DNA of 64,000 nucleotides from Paragordius varius (lineage: Eukaryota; Nematomorpha): NCBI GenBank assembly GCA_964247055.1, contig OZ176054.1:1674001-1738000 (forward strand). Reading direction: 5' to 3'. The notes under the pieces were generated by a model. That model saw nothing but the letters and a program-made list of their open reading frames with translations, had not been told where the DNA came from and did not search any database. Position 1 is the first letter of the stretch. Each line of letters starts with the position of its first letter. Made by a program: the position numbers and the translations under genes. Of this stretch, positions 1 through 12,423 are shown piece after piece.

Positions 1-2111
1 GTACCTGGGTTTTGAGCCTATTACAATAATAAAATGCCTTAATTTTTGTTTACATTATTTGATTTTTTGGACGATCTCAATAATTTTCAAGAAACAATGA
101 TTGAATAGAGAAAAATGTGTAATGATGCAAATAAGCTCAAAATTGTAACAAATTATTAAAGTTGGAGTTTTGCACACCTCAAGATTATTTTTTTCTTTTT
201 TTTGAAAGTTTAAAATCTATTTTCATTGGAGAATTACACATTACAAAGTAATGCTTGATTTAGATTAACGATTAAATTACAATTTTTGATATCTAATCAG
301 ACGATGGGTAAATAAAAAATTATATAAAGTAATTATATTGTTGCCAAAATGGTAAATAATAAACTTTTTTCCGCCTAATCACTTATCAGAAGTTTGGCGA
401 ACAAACAATTGAGTTATACATTTCAAATTAATTTTTGTATACAGTAATTAGCTAGCAAGTATAGATTTATAAATAATTCAGGAGAATTGGATTTATATTA
501 CAATGTTTACTAAATCGTTGAAAAAAGAAGAACGCTAAAAATCAAACAAGATAATTTGGTCGTAATGTTTGAGAGTGTTTGTAGGAAGAAAATAATTTCT
601 ACCAAAGCAAAATTACAGGAATTTTATTTAGACAATGAGTCACGTAATTGGTTCTTAAAATTGTCCAGCTACTAAGATTGTAACGATAAAAAAAATAAGG
701 CAATATTTTAAAAATATAATCAAAGTAGCCCAGAAATCCTAGAACATATATATCACAGTACACCAAACTGGAGACACAAATATTAAGCTTGATCTAACAT
801 AATATATGATGTTAGAAAAATCTACCACTTTTGGATATACAAATAGATAAAATCGAAAAGTTCCAAATTTAGCGCATATTATGCGAAATTATTTTTTTAT
901 TTTTATATTCTCGTTACATCTGCCTATTTAATCTACAGGACTGAGTGAGATTGTGTGATGTTTAAATGAATGTATGATAAATAATTAACTTCGAACTGCT
1001 TTGTTTTTAGATTTAACATAATATTTTGAAATATCCTACTACCGGTATTAAAATACCATAAAATGTATAATATTTAATGAATAGAAACGAATTTAGCATT
1101 AATAATTATATATTTTTTACTAATACATGCTCAAGAAAGAGCAAATTCATTATAAAAATAATTGATTTTAATATTAAAACATTAGCGATCAATTCTTTTT
1201 TGGGTTTGTTTAAAGAAAACTAGTCCATTTTAGCTGATTTAATCAGCTATTTAAATAATAAATATTGATTGGATTAACCCGATTTTAAACCAATACCTAT
1301 AAAAATGATAATTTATATATTACGTTTCAATATTTTATACATCTTAAAAGATACAAAAATATATTTTTCTTATAATTCCAAAAAATAAAATATATATTAA
1401 TAATATTTATAATAACACAACTTTTATAAGAGTTTCGTAAATTAAATGTCAATCTAAATTTATGTGGATAAATTGGATCCTCCATAATTCAAATAAAAAA
1501 TAACCAAAGAAAATATTTTATCGTGAACAATCTAATATTCAAACTCCCAAAAAACTATTAAATTCGATTGTCTACTGGGAAATCAATGTAGTAATTTTAC
1601 AATTACTTTATATAAATCAATTTTTAAATATATATATATATATATATATATATAATTGCTTTTATATCTATCGGAAATATAAAACGTTATCATTAAATAT
1701 CTAATTTAAAATATAAAAAAATTAACAAGATATCCAAGATGCAGTCCCTGAGCAACTCACTTTGGCGGGCAAAATTCAAAAAATATATTTTTAAAATGAT
1801 CTTTGACTGTTCATTTTATTTTATTTTGATGTATATATATATATAACCTAACTTTAATAAATATTTAAAATATTTTATATACCAGTGAAAAACGATTGAT
1901 CGCGAGTATGAGAGTTATGTGAATAAATTGCTTTAATATTATAAGCATAACAGTTATTTTAAACAAAAGCATGAAAGATATCATCATATAAAAAACTTTT
2001 TAAATAAAAAATTTTTAAAAGTCTTTGAATGAAAATATAATAAGCCAATAAAAAACTCTTTGCTCTCTATCACTAATCTTAGTAAAAAACAATGTGCCGT
2101 ATCTTATAAAT
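1..2111. other. Intergenic, no gene seen
   Basis: AT-rich sequence with frequent stops in all frames. It holds a (TA)n tract near 1627-1654 and a shorter one near 1830-1846. Nothing else is recognised. Confidence 0.6.
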
Positions 2112-2394
2112 CAGTGATGTCCAACACAAATGGCTTCACGACATGTGCATTTTAAACCAAAAAATACAACGGGTCGCATTTGAAATATATATATGGACAT
2201 CCATAAATAGTTTATACGATTTTAAATAAAAGCAAATCATACACAAAATACAATTTCTTTTAGTTCTTGCCAATATCAAAGAGACTGAAAATTTTGCTAA
2301 GATTTGGTGAGCATGTTTTTTCAAATTATGGATTTCCAAATATTTCGTGGGTCGCACACATAAAGTCATAAGAGCCGTATGTTGGACACCCCTG
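2112..2394. mobile_element. hAT-like MITE, family A (CAGTGATGTCCAACACAAAT)
   Basis: The left end CAGTGATGTCCAACA pairs with the right end TGTTGGACACCCCTG, giving about 15-bp terminal inverted repeats, with a second shared block around GGCTTC and GGGTCGC. Internal sequence is AT-rich and non-coding. No clear 8-bp target duplication remains. Related copies lie near 12778, 18782, 28170, 30892, 41601 and 55274. Confidence 0.75.
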
Positions 2395-2422
2395 CTCTAA
2401 CTATATCAAAACAATTTGAAAT

Positions 2423-2655
2423 TATACGGACAAAACGTAAAAAATAAAAACATTTTTTTTCAAAAGAGGACAACTTATAGTTGTTTTAAATAAATCTCAA
2501 ACTTTTCAAGCTATAAATTAGAGATGTATTTTTGTAAAACAATCAATTTTGTATTATACAATCATTATATTAAATAGTTTATATAGGAAAAATCACGAAA
2601 AGGTATGGTTGTTTTACCAAAAAAATATTTGTCTTTATTTTGGTCTGTATAAATT
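2423..2655. mobile_element. Short inverted-repeat element (ATACGGACAAAACG / GTCTGTATAA family)
   Basis: The left arm ATTATACGGACAAAACGTAAA and the right arm ATTTTGGTCTGTATAAATT are inverted copies, with GACAAC and GGTTGTTTT blocks inside them. A better copy lies at 59058-59306. Single arms occur near 22812, 32755 and 52340. Confidence 0.55.
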
Positions 2656-2660
2656 CAAAT

Positions 2661-5461
2661 TTTATTATATATGCGAAAACAATATTTTTTACACCACAAA
2701 GACGTCCTTTTTATAAACACATAATCTGTTTGATATAATAACTTTTTAACAAAATTGCATTTATAATAAACGACTTAACCCATATACGGCCGCACTCAAG
2801 TATAATATTTTAAATAATCACACAATACTCGATTGTTTTAAGATTCGTAATAAAAACAAAACTGTTATGTTCTAAACTTTTAATTCAACCATATATTTTA
2901 TACGAATAAATGAAGAATTTAACAAAGATAAAACAGAGATTAACGAGTAAAATAATTTTGTGCGGACCTGAGGATTTTTGTGGTTGGACAACCCGAATAT
3001 TAAATATTAATACGTGTAAGAAAAAAATGAAAGCTACAAAATACATTTATTAATAATATATCAAAAAACGTTTTTTAAAAAGCAAAAAATCTTATATAAT
3101 AATATTAAAATGTAGAGTATACTAATTTAAATTAAATTAAGAATGGAAACAATAAAAAAGTGACGTGAGTGAGACTTTATGGACATTTAATTAGTGTAAT
3201 GGGGAAAAAGGCACGAAAATTATATATATATATATATAATATAAAATTAAAAGTAATAAAATGTAATATATTTTTTTTTGAAAAAATTTATAATTTTACA
3301 TTTTTTCACATATAATAATTCTCAATATCATTTTGAACACTTCGCTCAAAAAAGGAATAATGGACCAATTTTAAATATTTGTATTACTTGAAATATCATT
3401 ATACTAAGTAACTTGGTAGTTGACAATTTCCTAGATAAAAATATTTTGACCAAAATTTATGATTCCTTGAAAAGTCAGGTAAGTTCCCGTCTTTAATCGG
3501 CAAACAGGGGAAGATATTGTAAAAATTATACCCATTTATGTTTAACATTACAATAAAATTGAAACTTAACAGGTGATGTGGTAATCATATATTTCATATA
3601 GCGATTATTATTTAATTTTTATAAAAAATTATTGTTACATTGTTATTTCGAATTTTAAACAACGATACCATTATTTATATTTTTATAGTCAAAGAGTTAA
3701 AAGCCACCTATTTAGAGCATAAATTGGGACCGGGTCGGTTTTTTGAAAAATTCGCAAATGCATTAGGAGTTTAGAGAAAAAGGAACCGTAGCTTTTGGAA
3801 TGAGTTAATTTAATAAAAATCTACAAAGTCACAATATATGTATGATCTATTGGCGGAATGAAATTATTGATTAAAATTACTGTCAAATTAATCTAATATT
3901 GTATTAACATTTGAATAATATAAGTTATGTTCTTCTAATGTACTGCGTAACAAATTCCACCCCTAAAGTGTATATAAATCAAGTATATGAAATATATTAA
4001 AGCAATAAAAATCGCTCTAAAGGTAATAACATTGATGTATCGAAATATATAAAACTATTTATTCAAGACTTGATAGCCTTTATGTTTAATTAATTGCTTG
4101 TAAACCTAAAAACACAATAAAAAAAAGTTTTGAAATAAAAATGGCGTTGAAAAAATTTTGGGCGAAAAAAAATTTTTTGAAATATATTTTAGATTTATAA
4201 GTTAAAGCAGATAAGTTTAATAGGGCCGTCCTCTATAGTAGCTTTCATTTCAATTATTTAAAATTAGCCTATTACCCTATTCAGGCTAAAATGGCATTTG
4301 TAAATTCATAGTTTAGATTTGTCGCTTTTAATAATATTTACGCTTAATATAGAGAAAATCAAAACATTAGTATGATAAACTATTATTTCTATGGAGAGAA
4401 GAAAACCTAAGACGGTTAATATTAAATTTTAAGTCAAATAAAATTAAACCTGTGATTAAGTTATTTTAATAAAATTCTGAGTTACAAATTACTGGCTAAC
4501 CCAAATATAAAAGTTATATAATACAAGTATATATTTATATCAAATTGAAAACTTTCAATAAGTATCATGAATGCGAATTATTTTATGTTTTGCCTAAGAC
4601 TTAACATTAAGTTGAAAATTTATATATTTTGAAAATCATACCTTAAATGCAGGAATTACATTTTGTAACATTAAATAAATTATGAAGTAAAAGCTTAAAC
4701 TGTGTGAGGTTTATGGATCTTCGATAAAGAAAAGGGAATTATATATGCAGGCAAAGAGTATATAAGTTATGGTTAACATCAAAATTATGTTAACTGTTAC
4801 AACCTTACAACTTTAAAAAATGTTTATTTAAGTTTTAAAGTCATGCCTAAGTCATTTACAATCTTCCGTTTTAAGTATGCATAGATACATTACCTTATTA
4901 GACAATGCACAAATAGAGCAATTCTAAAATTATTTCAAAATTTTTCATTTATGCCTTAAATTAAATAAATTAATAAATAATCTAAAATTAAATAAAAATA
5001 AAGCCTTTTCTATATCCCATTTGACATCCCTTAAAATAATATTTATAAATAATTTTATTTTGTTTTTTTGTAAAAATTATTAAAATAAAAACAAAACATA
5101 AAAACGTTAAGTACAAAATTTTTCTCAAAAAATGACCAATTTAAATGTCAATTCTTTATTTCCTCAAAACAATAGGTAGCAAGTTTTAAGATTTCGACTA
5201 TTAACTTTTTGTTTTTATATATTAATTAATGTAATAAGGTACTTTTGGTACTTGTGTAAATTAAACTTTGGGGAGGTTGACCTACCAAACTCAGTATTTT
5301 TTTATATTCACGTTTTTTGACAGAAAAAACAAAAACAAATTATAAACAGAATAATTATGAATAATTTATGATATGTATGGGATATAAAAAAATGATTTTA
5401 ATTATTAATAAAAAAATGACTTTACGCAGGTAATTTAGTATATATATATATAATCATTTAT
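2661..5461. other. Intergenic, no gene seen
   Basis: AT-rich sequence with a short (TA)n run near 3221-3238. No protein family, tRNA or repeat structure is recognised. Confidence 0.5.
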
Positions 5462-6120
5462 AATTAAATTTCACCCTTTAACAATTCAAATTCATTCTCG
5501 AACAATTCAAATTCACCCTTATTAATATATTATGTGTTTTCTGGCTAATATAACTCATTATTAAAAAAATCTTTATGGCTTATTTTATAATTTTTTTAGC
5601 ATTATTTTAATTATAAACAAAATTTCTTTTTTTAAAAATATAAAAATTATAGGTAATACAGGGGCGTACCGAGGTGGGGGCAAGGGGGTGCATCATGCCC
5701 CGGGCGCCGTTATTTAGGGGCGCCTAAATGATTTTTAAAATTAAAATTTAATTATGCAAAAATAATAAGAAAATTTTTCAGCAATAAATCCCTATAATAT
5801 ATACTCTATTATGCACCTAATTAGTACCATTGAATAAATTTAGTATTTTTTAAATATATATATTTAATAGATTTAAAATTTATATGAATGTGCTGTCTTA
5901 TATAAGGTCCTAAGGTTACAACGTTTGTATTTTTTTTACTGATTTGTTTTATTGGCTTTTTTTTAAAAAAAGGGGGGGGGGGGGAGGGGGGCGCCATAAA
6001 AGTTTTATGCCCCGGGCGCCGCAAATGCTTGGTACGCCACTGAGGTAATATGTAATTTTAGATAACACATAATTTATTTTAGGGTGAATTCGAATTGTTT
6101 AAGGGTGAAATTGAAGTGTA
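5462..6120. mobile_element. Copy of the TACCATTTACAATTC MITE family carrying a nested hAT MITE
   Basis: Outer inverted ends TTTCACCCTTTAACAATTC and the complement of GAATTGTTTAAGGGTGAAA match the copy at 21248-21460, but the outermost TACCATTTAC bases are gone. The element is split by a 384-bp hAT-like insertion at 5659-6042. Confidence 0.7.
5659..6042. mobile_element. hAT-like MITE, family B (CAGTGGCGTACC), with exact 8-bp target duplication
   Basis: The ends CAGGGGCGTACC and GGTACGCCACTG are inverted repeats. A second inverted block, GCCCCGGGCGCCG, lies near both ends. The 8-bp direct repeat AGGTAATA lies at 5651-5658 and 6043-6050, the length expected for hAT transposition. The interior holds a 13-base G run near 5972. 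Confidence 0.9.
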
Positions 6121-7239
6121 GCTATCAATACCGACATAATTGAGTTTATACTTGTGTTATTTATATGTTAATGGTATTTAATGGAATCTAATCTGTATAC
6201 TTTCAATTTTAAAATTGAAAGTCCAAATTTCTAATTTATATGAAATTTTATAATTACATAACGGTCTGCCAGGGTTATTAAAAAAATTAAAAATAACTTC
6301 TTTGATAATTATTTAGCGATTAAAGGGTTATTGCTAATTATCATAATTTTATTTCAAATTTACAGAAAATCGATACAAGGCGACATAGAGACCAGGCTAA
6401 CAAACAAAACCATAAAATTTTACTTAAAAAGGGTTATGCTATCTCAAATTACACAAATGTTTTAACATAACTAAACTAAATTATCCAATCAGTTAAAGTG
6501 TTAATGATATATTATTATTTATTTTTTGCAAATTAATTCAAATGTTTACTATTTTTTAATCTTAATCATATTACATAACATGATTTAACAATTTTAGCTG
6601 ATATTCTCTAAGAATGAGTACAGCCATGGCCTGAAAATACAGTCAACTTAATTTTAACGGTTAACCTCAATCCTAATTTAAAATCTAACAGTAAATTTAA
6701 CATTAGCAAAATGAAAGCAAAACATTAAATATGGAACTAATTAAAATTCCAATGATACAGAGGATGATAGGATAGATAATATCACAAAAATCATGCTAGA
6801 TAGAAATAACGACAAAATTAATTTAGAAGATTTTTGAAATACCCAACCATATATTTGAAACCTTGAATAGGCTTTGGCTTTGGGCTCAGTAACACAAAAG
6901 CTGAATACATTTTAAATTTTAATTTTAGAAATATTTTATGTAAAAATAATAGAAAATATACCTTTTACCGAATATGTATGAAATGGTTGTTCCAACAAAA
7001 TTTTATTTTAAGCAAAATTATTTATAATAATTACATAATATATTTAATGATTAAATTTATACAATAAATTATTTTAAAAGCCGTTGATTTTTATTTTTAT
7101 AATTATCATTGAGGCAAAATTATAAAACAGATAAATTAATGTTAAATGCATTACATATACATCTTAAAAAGTATATATGTATATATATTATATATATATA
7201 TATACGATATAATGATATATTGTTTTCATGTGATTCAGC

Positions 7240-7275
<36 letters not shown>

Positions 7276-10200
7276 CTTTATAAATCATTTGTAGTTTTTG
7301 ATAATAATAAATACCGTAGTGTAATTAAAAATTTAAATATAACAAAAAAAATGTTTTCGATATAAAAATAAATCTCTTCCATTTCAAAACACCTTTTATT
7401 GTTAAAATCTCCCTCTGAATTAATTAAACTGTGTTTACAATTTCGGACTGTATGACGATTTTACAAAAAAAACTAATCACAACTTGAAATTGTTGTTTTT
7501 ATTTAAATCTTAAAAAAAATCTTTTAATTGAAAAACAAAGTCTTCCAATAGGGGATTATTCAAAACTTTTCCCCACCTTAGAATAATATTAGGAAAAAGA
7601 TACTTGAATTATAAAAAAAATTATATACGCTCCTATCCTATAATAGAGACAGTTGACATTTTGGAATTTATGAAAATAGTAGGTTTTAGTAATTTGGTTA
7701 TATTATGAGACAAAGATTACCTTTTTAGTATGCATTGTTGTTTACAAATATTAATCAAAAAATATCATAAAAACATAGTTGTAATATATCTTCTAAAATG
7801 CTAGTCTCCATTTATTAATCTTTATAGTTCCTTTGAAAATAGATTATATATGAATCCCGATTATTAGGCCCTAGTAAGTTATAATCGTTTTAAGTTAAGT
7901 TAAATTACTACAAACTTACAATATTTTTTAAATTTTTCCGAATTTAGTTTAGTATAGTTGAATATCAGTTCTATTTATTAAAGACATTAAATATTTGGTA
8001 AATCATTTATAACTTTTAAAGTATTTTAAAAGATTTTTAGTGATAAATTGATTGATTTCAAGCATGTTTTAAGATTCATTTTTGCATTGCAAAACATCTG
8101 TTTGTCACACAATTTTAATTCATATGTTGTCAAAAATGTCTAAAATCTATTCTCTATTGTTAAAATAGTGGATTTCCTCTTTTTAGCCATTTTTGAATAA
8201 AACTAATATTTATATAAAAAAAATTGTTAAAAAAAAATAAATAGTTTTATCTATATTTAATTCTGTTTTGGGCCCCTAAATTCAACAGTGATATATAAAT
8301 AGTGCCATTTCGAAAATCATCAAAAGTTTGATAAACTTATCTCAAAAATATAAAAAAATAAAATACTTCATAAATCAGATCTCCATCACATAGAATGATT
8401 TGTGATTAAAATATAATTTTTGATGTAAATAATAGCAAGACTAAACTTAAAAGTTTTAAAAATATTAAAATTAATTCAAATTTACTGGAAAACAGTGAAG
8501 GGGGACTTTCCAAAAAAATGTTACTTATAAAACTAATCATTTAAATAAAGACGCTTTACATTAAAGGATTATTTTTCTCATATAATTTCGTTATGATTTT
8601 TGAAAAGGACACAAGCTATAATATATAGAGATAAAGTTTTTTGTTTAAAGATAAAAAAGGGATTTTTCCTCAAAAAATTATTTTGAAATGATTGGATTGA
8701 TAAGACATAGCTTAATTACAATTTTTGAGAAATTTGAATTACAAAAATCAAAATCTATATAAATTTTATAATATTATTAACAATACCATATAAATCAAGA
8801 TTTTGATTTATATAACTATAAATGTAAATGTTTCTCTTCTAGTAATGCGGATTTGATTTTTCGCATCTGTGCAAATAATTTTAAGGTTGGGTGATGGTGG
8901 TTAGATAAAATATATATATATTAATTATGGCGTAAAGTTTTATCGATAATGTAAATGATATTTGTGTTGAAATTTCATAATTCTAGTTTTATAACAACAC
9001 ATGGGTATTGATTATACATTTCATCAAAAGCAAATCAATCAATTTTGAATTAGTTCATAAAACTTTCTTAACCAAATTATACATAATATCGTGTGCCTTT
9101 ATATCCATATTCTGACATTTCATCTTGTGTAGGTGTTTTCAGTCCTTTCATACCAAATACACAAAAGAGAATTAACTATTTTTAACCCAAAAAGAATTTA
9201 TTTAATCATATGAAGCTAAAATCACAAGCTTGAATCAAATTTAGTTAAGTATTAAGACTGTTTTAAATATTCAATTAATCAGTGTATAGATTGATAAATA
9301 TAAATGTTCTTTTATGGAATTAAAGATAAAAAATGGTGGAGGCTAGTATGTGATTGGTCGCAATAAATTAAACATTTAGATATAATGTTAAAGCCTTATA
9401 ACTGCGTAAGTTTTAAAACTTCCTACCCTGCCCTATAAATGACATATTTCGTATATTTTATAAAGTTTCATAAAAAATTTATACGTCAATATTTTAAATT
9501 TTTTGATAAATATAGATGCAAAATATTACTTTGTTATATGAATCATTGACCATAAGCCCGTGTAAAATGATTTTGTGATATATATCATAAAATAACTCCA
9601 ACTCTGGTATTTATAGTATAGTATATGTTACATAAAAAAGGAAATAACCAAAAATGATTGTGGGATATATAGGATTTTAACTTTTCACTAATTGTTATTA
9701 ATTATGTTTATGTTGTAACATTTATTTTAGGATGTTGATGCGTCTTAATATATATATATATATATATAAGATATATGATTTTTCCCATAAATCAGATAGT
9801 AAATATATTATTGATAATAGATATACAGAGAGTGTAATGCGATGAAAGCTATTAATTTTCTTTTTTAAGGTAGCTTAGCTATAATTTTATAGGTATGACG
9901 GAAATCTTACTCCTAATGTACACTTTTTCAAAACATTGAAAAAAATCTTTGAACGGTAGAAACTAAATTTTTCGGATATAATTTATAATTACATAAATAT
10001 ATATATATTCCAAAATCAAAATCTAATTCCCAACACAAAACTGAGTATCTAAAAAAGCTCCAACTAACATAAATTATTATACAGAAACAACATATAATTT
10101 AAAAATCAATATGTCATATAGGGTTGGATGGCTGGATAGATAGATAGATTACTTAACTTAATTAGATCTCACATTTTATCATAGTATATATAGATTATAT

Positions 10201-11600
10201 AAATGGTTATTAAAGTTACATCACGTATGAACCATATAAAAAACAAATTTATTTTATCTCCTCTACATTGTTGGTTGCTTTCAATATGAAATTCGTGACA
10301 CCTATTTTTTATAAATAATTTTATTAATGGGTCTTTGGGTTTCTAAAATGTCCTTTACATGTTCTATATATTGGAGTATCGAGACTTATGCTATCTGGAT
10401 ATGTGGTATAAATGATACAAAAAACAATTAAAGCACTATCGATTTTTTTCAACACCTTTGCGTGGCGTGGTCATTTTTAAAAATTAATTTTGTTTTGCAA
10501 AATCTGTAAGATATTTTTTTAATCATTTAGCTAAGTCTGATATCGAATTACCTTTAGTTTTCTAAACGCATATCAATAGCATTCTTTAATGAATTGGTTT
10601 ATAAGTAACAGTCTAACTAAAAAACGATTAGAGTATTGCAGATTAGTGTAGAAATATTTCAAAAGATTAGAAAAGGTGTTAAAAGTATCATTTCACCTTC
10701 AAAATAAAACAATAAATCCTTTAAAATAAACCATTTGTATTGATGCTTTTTGGATAAACATATTATCACATATATGACTTTTAATTTAAATTAACATGCA
10801 GAATTCTCTACTATGTTATAGTTTTCGTGAGCTTTCTTCAATAAACATCTTTAAGACAGGAGCTAACTAAGGTTGTCACTATTAATCATTGTGTGATTTT
10901 CACACTGACACCACACAAATTACGCATAGTTCGTAATTAATGTCACACGATTTATTTTTCTTCAAAAAAACATTAAAAATCAATAAAATAACGAATTTCG
11001 GTGCAAAAAACATATATGATGAACAAACCTTAAGGTAACCTCAACGAATTAAAAAGATAAAAAAACTTCATAACAAAATACGTTTATTAGTTTTGAATAA
11101 ACTTTTACTTTTAAAAAAATGCTGCGTCAAGCGTCAAGTACAAAGTAAATATTATATTATATTTTATCAGAAAGTTATAAAAATATTAGAATTTTTATTA
11201 GAATATTATTTTAAAGAAATTTCAATTTTCCGCAACATTGATTTTTGTGTATGCTTTATTTAATTTCTTTTAACAAAGTCATTGAATGGTTTTTTAAAAG
11301 TATTTTTTGAAAAATATCTCAAGTTTTATTTTATAGTGCTATATATAAATGCATATAAAATATTTTATAACAAAAGATAATATATGATACATGAAAAAAA
11401 ATGATTTCCTTTATACATTTAGAGGCCATTTTTTGACAAAAACTTTGCGGTTTTAACGCCATAAATGGTAAATTAAACAAATATGAATCAAACAGCTGAT
11501 TGACAAGGGTTAAATTATTTACAAATTTAACATATATTTGTATTAACAGGATAAAACTGGTTAAAGATTTTGTAAAATATTCATTTATACTGACATAGCG
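6121..11600. other. Long intergenic stretch, no gene recognised
   Basis: No ORF of note and no family match apart from the weak EF-hand-like fragment at 6745. (TA)n tracts lie near 7166-7206 and 7242-7272. Because this genome uses very short introns, small multi-exon genes could be missed here. Confidence 0.45.
6745..6837 (+). pseudogene. Short EF-hand-like fragment
   Basis: A 30-codon open stretch ends in LDRNNDKINLEDF, which resembles an EF-hand calcium loop (DxNxDGKIxxxEF) lacking the central glycine. No start codon or splice partner was found. The stretch is short enough for chance. Confidence 0.15.
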
Positions 11601-12086
11601 TACCATTTGCACTTCAAGAGTGTCCTTGTACACTTCAAGTTGGTTCTTAAAATTTTTTGATTTGAATTCAACAATAATTTTTGCAGTATTTTTTTATTTT
11701 ATTGTTCTTCATTTATATATTTAATTTAAAAATAATTTTTTTGTCCAAAAACCACTTTTTTTGTTTCAAAATATTTTTTTCCAAATAAATAAAATTATTC
11801 ATTTATGAATGTTTTCAATAAAAAATTGGAAATAATAATACATTTACATATTTTTTAATTTCATGTTAAAATCTTATAAATATTTTTTTTAAATATAAGA
11901 AATTAAAAAAGGTGTACGGTATCTGAATGATATAAAGTTGATATTGATTTGAAGTTTTTCAATATCGAAAATAGATTAAGATAAAATAGATGAATGACAG
12001 ACGATTTGATTGATAAAAGTTAACAAAGCAAAAATGTTAAAGGCCAACTTAAGGTGTACAAAAACACTCTTAAAGTGCAAATGGTA
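11601..12086. mobile_element. TA-flanked MITE, family C (TACCATTTGCACTTCAAGAG)
   Basis: The left end TACCATTTGCACTTCAAGAG and the right end CTCTTAAAGTGCAAATGGTA form long terminal inverted repeats, with a second inner pair (CACTTCAAGTTGG and CCAACTTAAGGTG). The palindromic TA at the outside suggests a TA target site as used by Tc1/mariner-type elements. No transposase frame. A second copy is at 31459-31994. Confidence 0.8.
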
Positions 12087-12423
12087 TATTAAAATCTAAA
12101 TTTAAAGTAAAAACATATATAAATACTACGAATATAAATGTATTATAGTTTATCTACCCTATGAATTACTTTTTACAGAAAGCATCTATATCGACGCTCC
12201 CAATTTTTATAATTTTAAAATAATTTAAATTATGGTCATAAATAATAAAATTAAAATACTAAAAACCCTAATTATATTAAGTTGTAAAAATATATGGATA
12301 AATATATTAGAAAACCTTCTTTAGAAATAAATTTAAGTTAATATCTTGTAGAGACACATATAAGAGAAATTAATAAATTTTATTAGCTAAAAAACAATGT
12401 ATTTTACCAACTCAACAAATTTA

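Noticed and set aside
11331-11633. 100-codon minus-strand frame
   Set aside because: Runs into the left terminus of the family C MITE and has no conserved motif.
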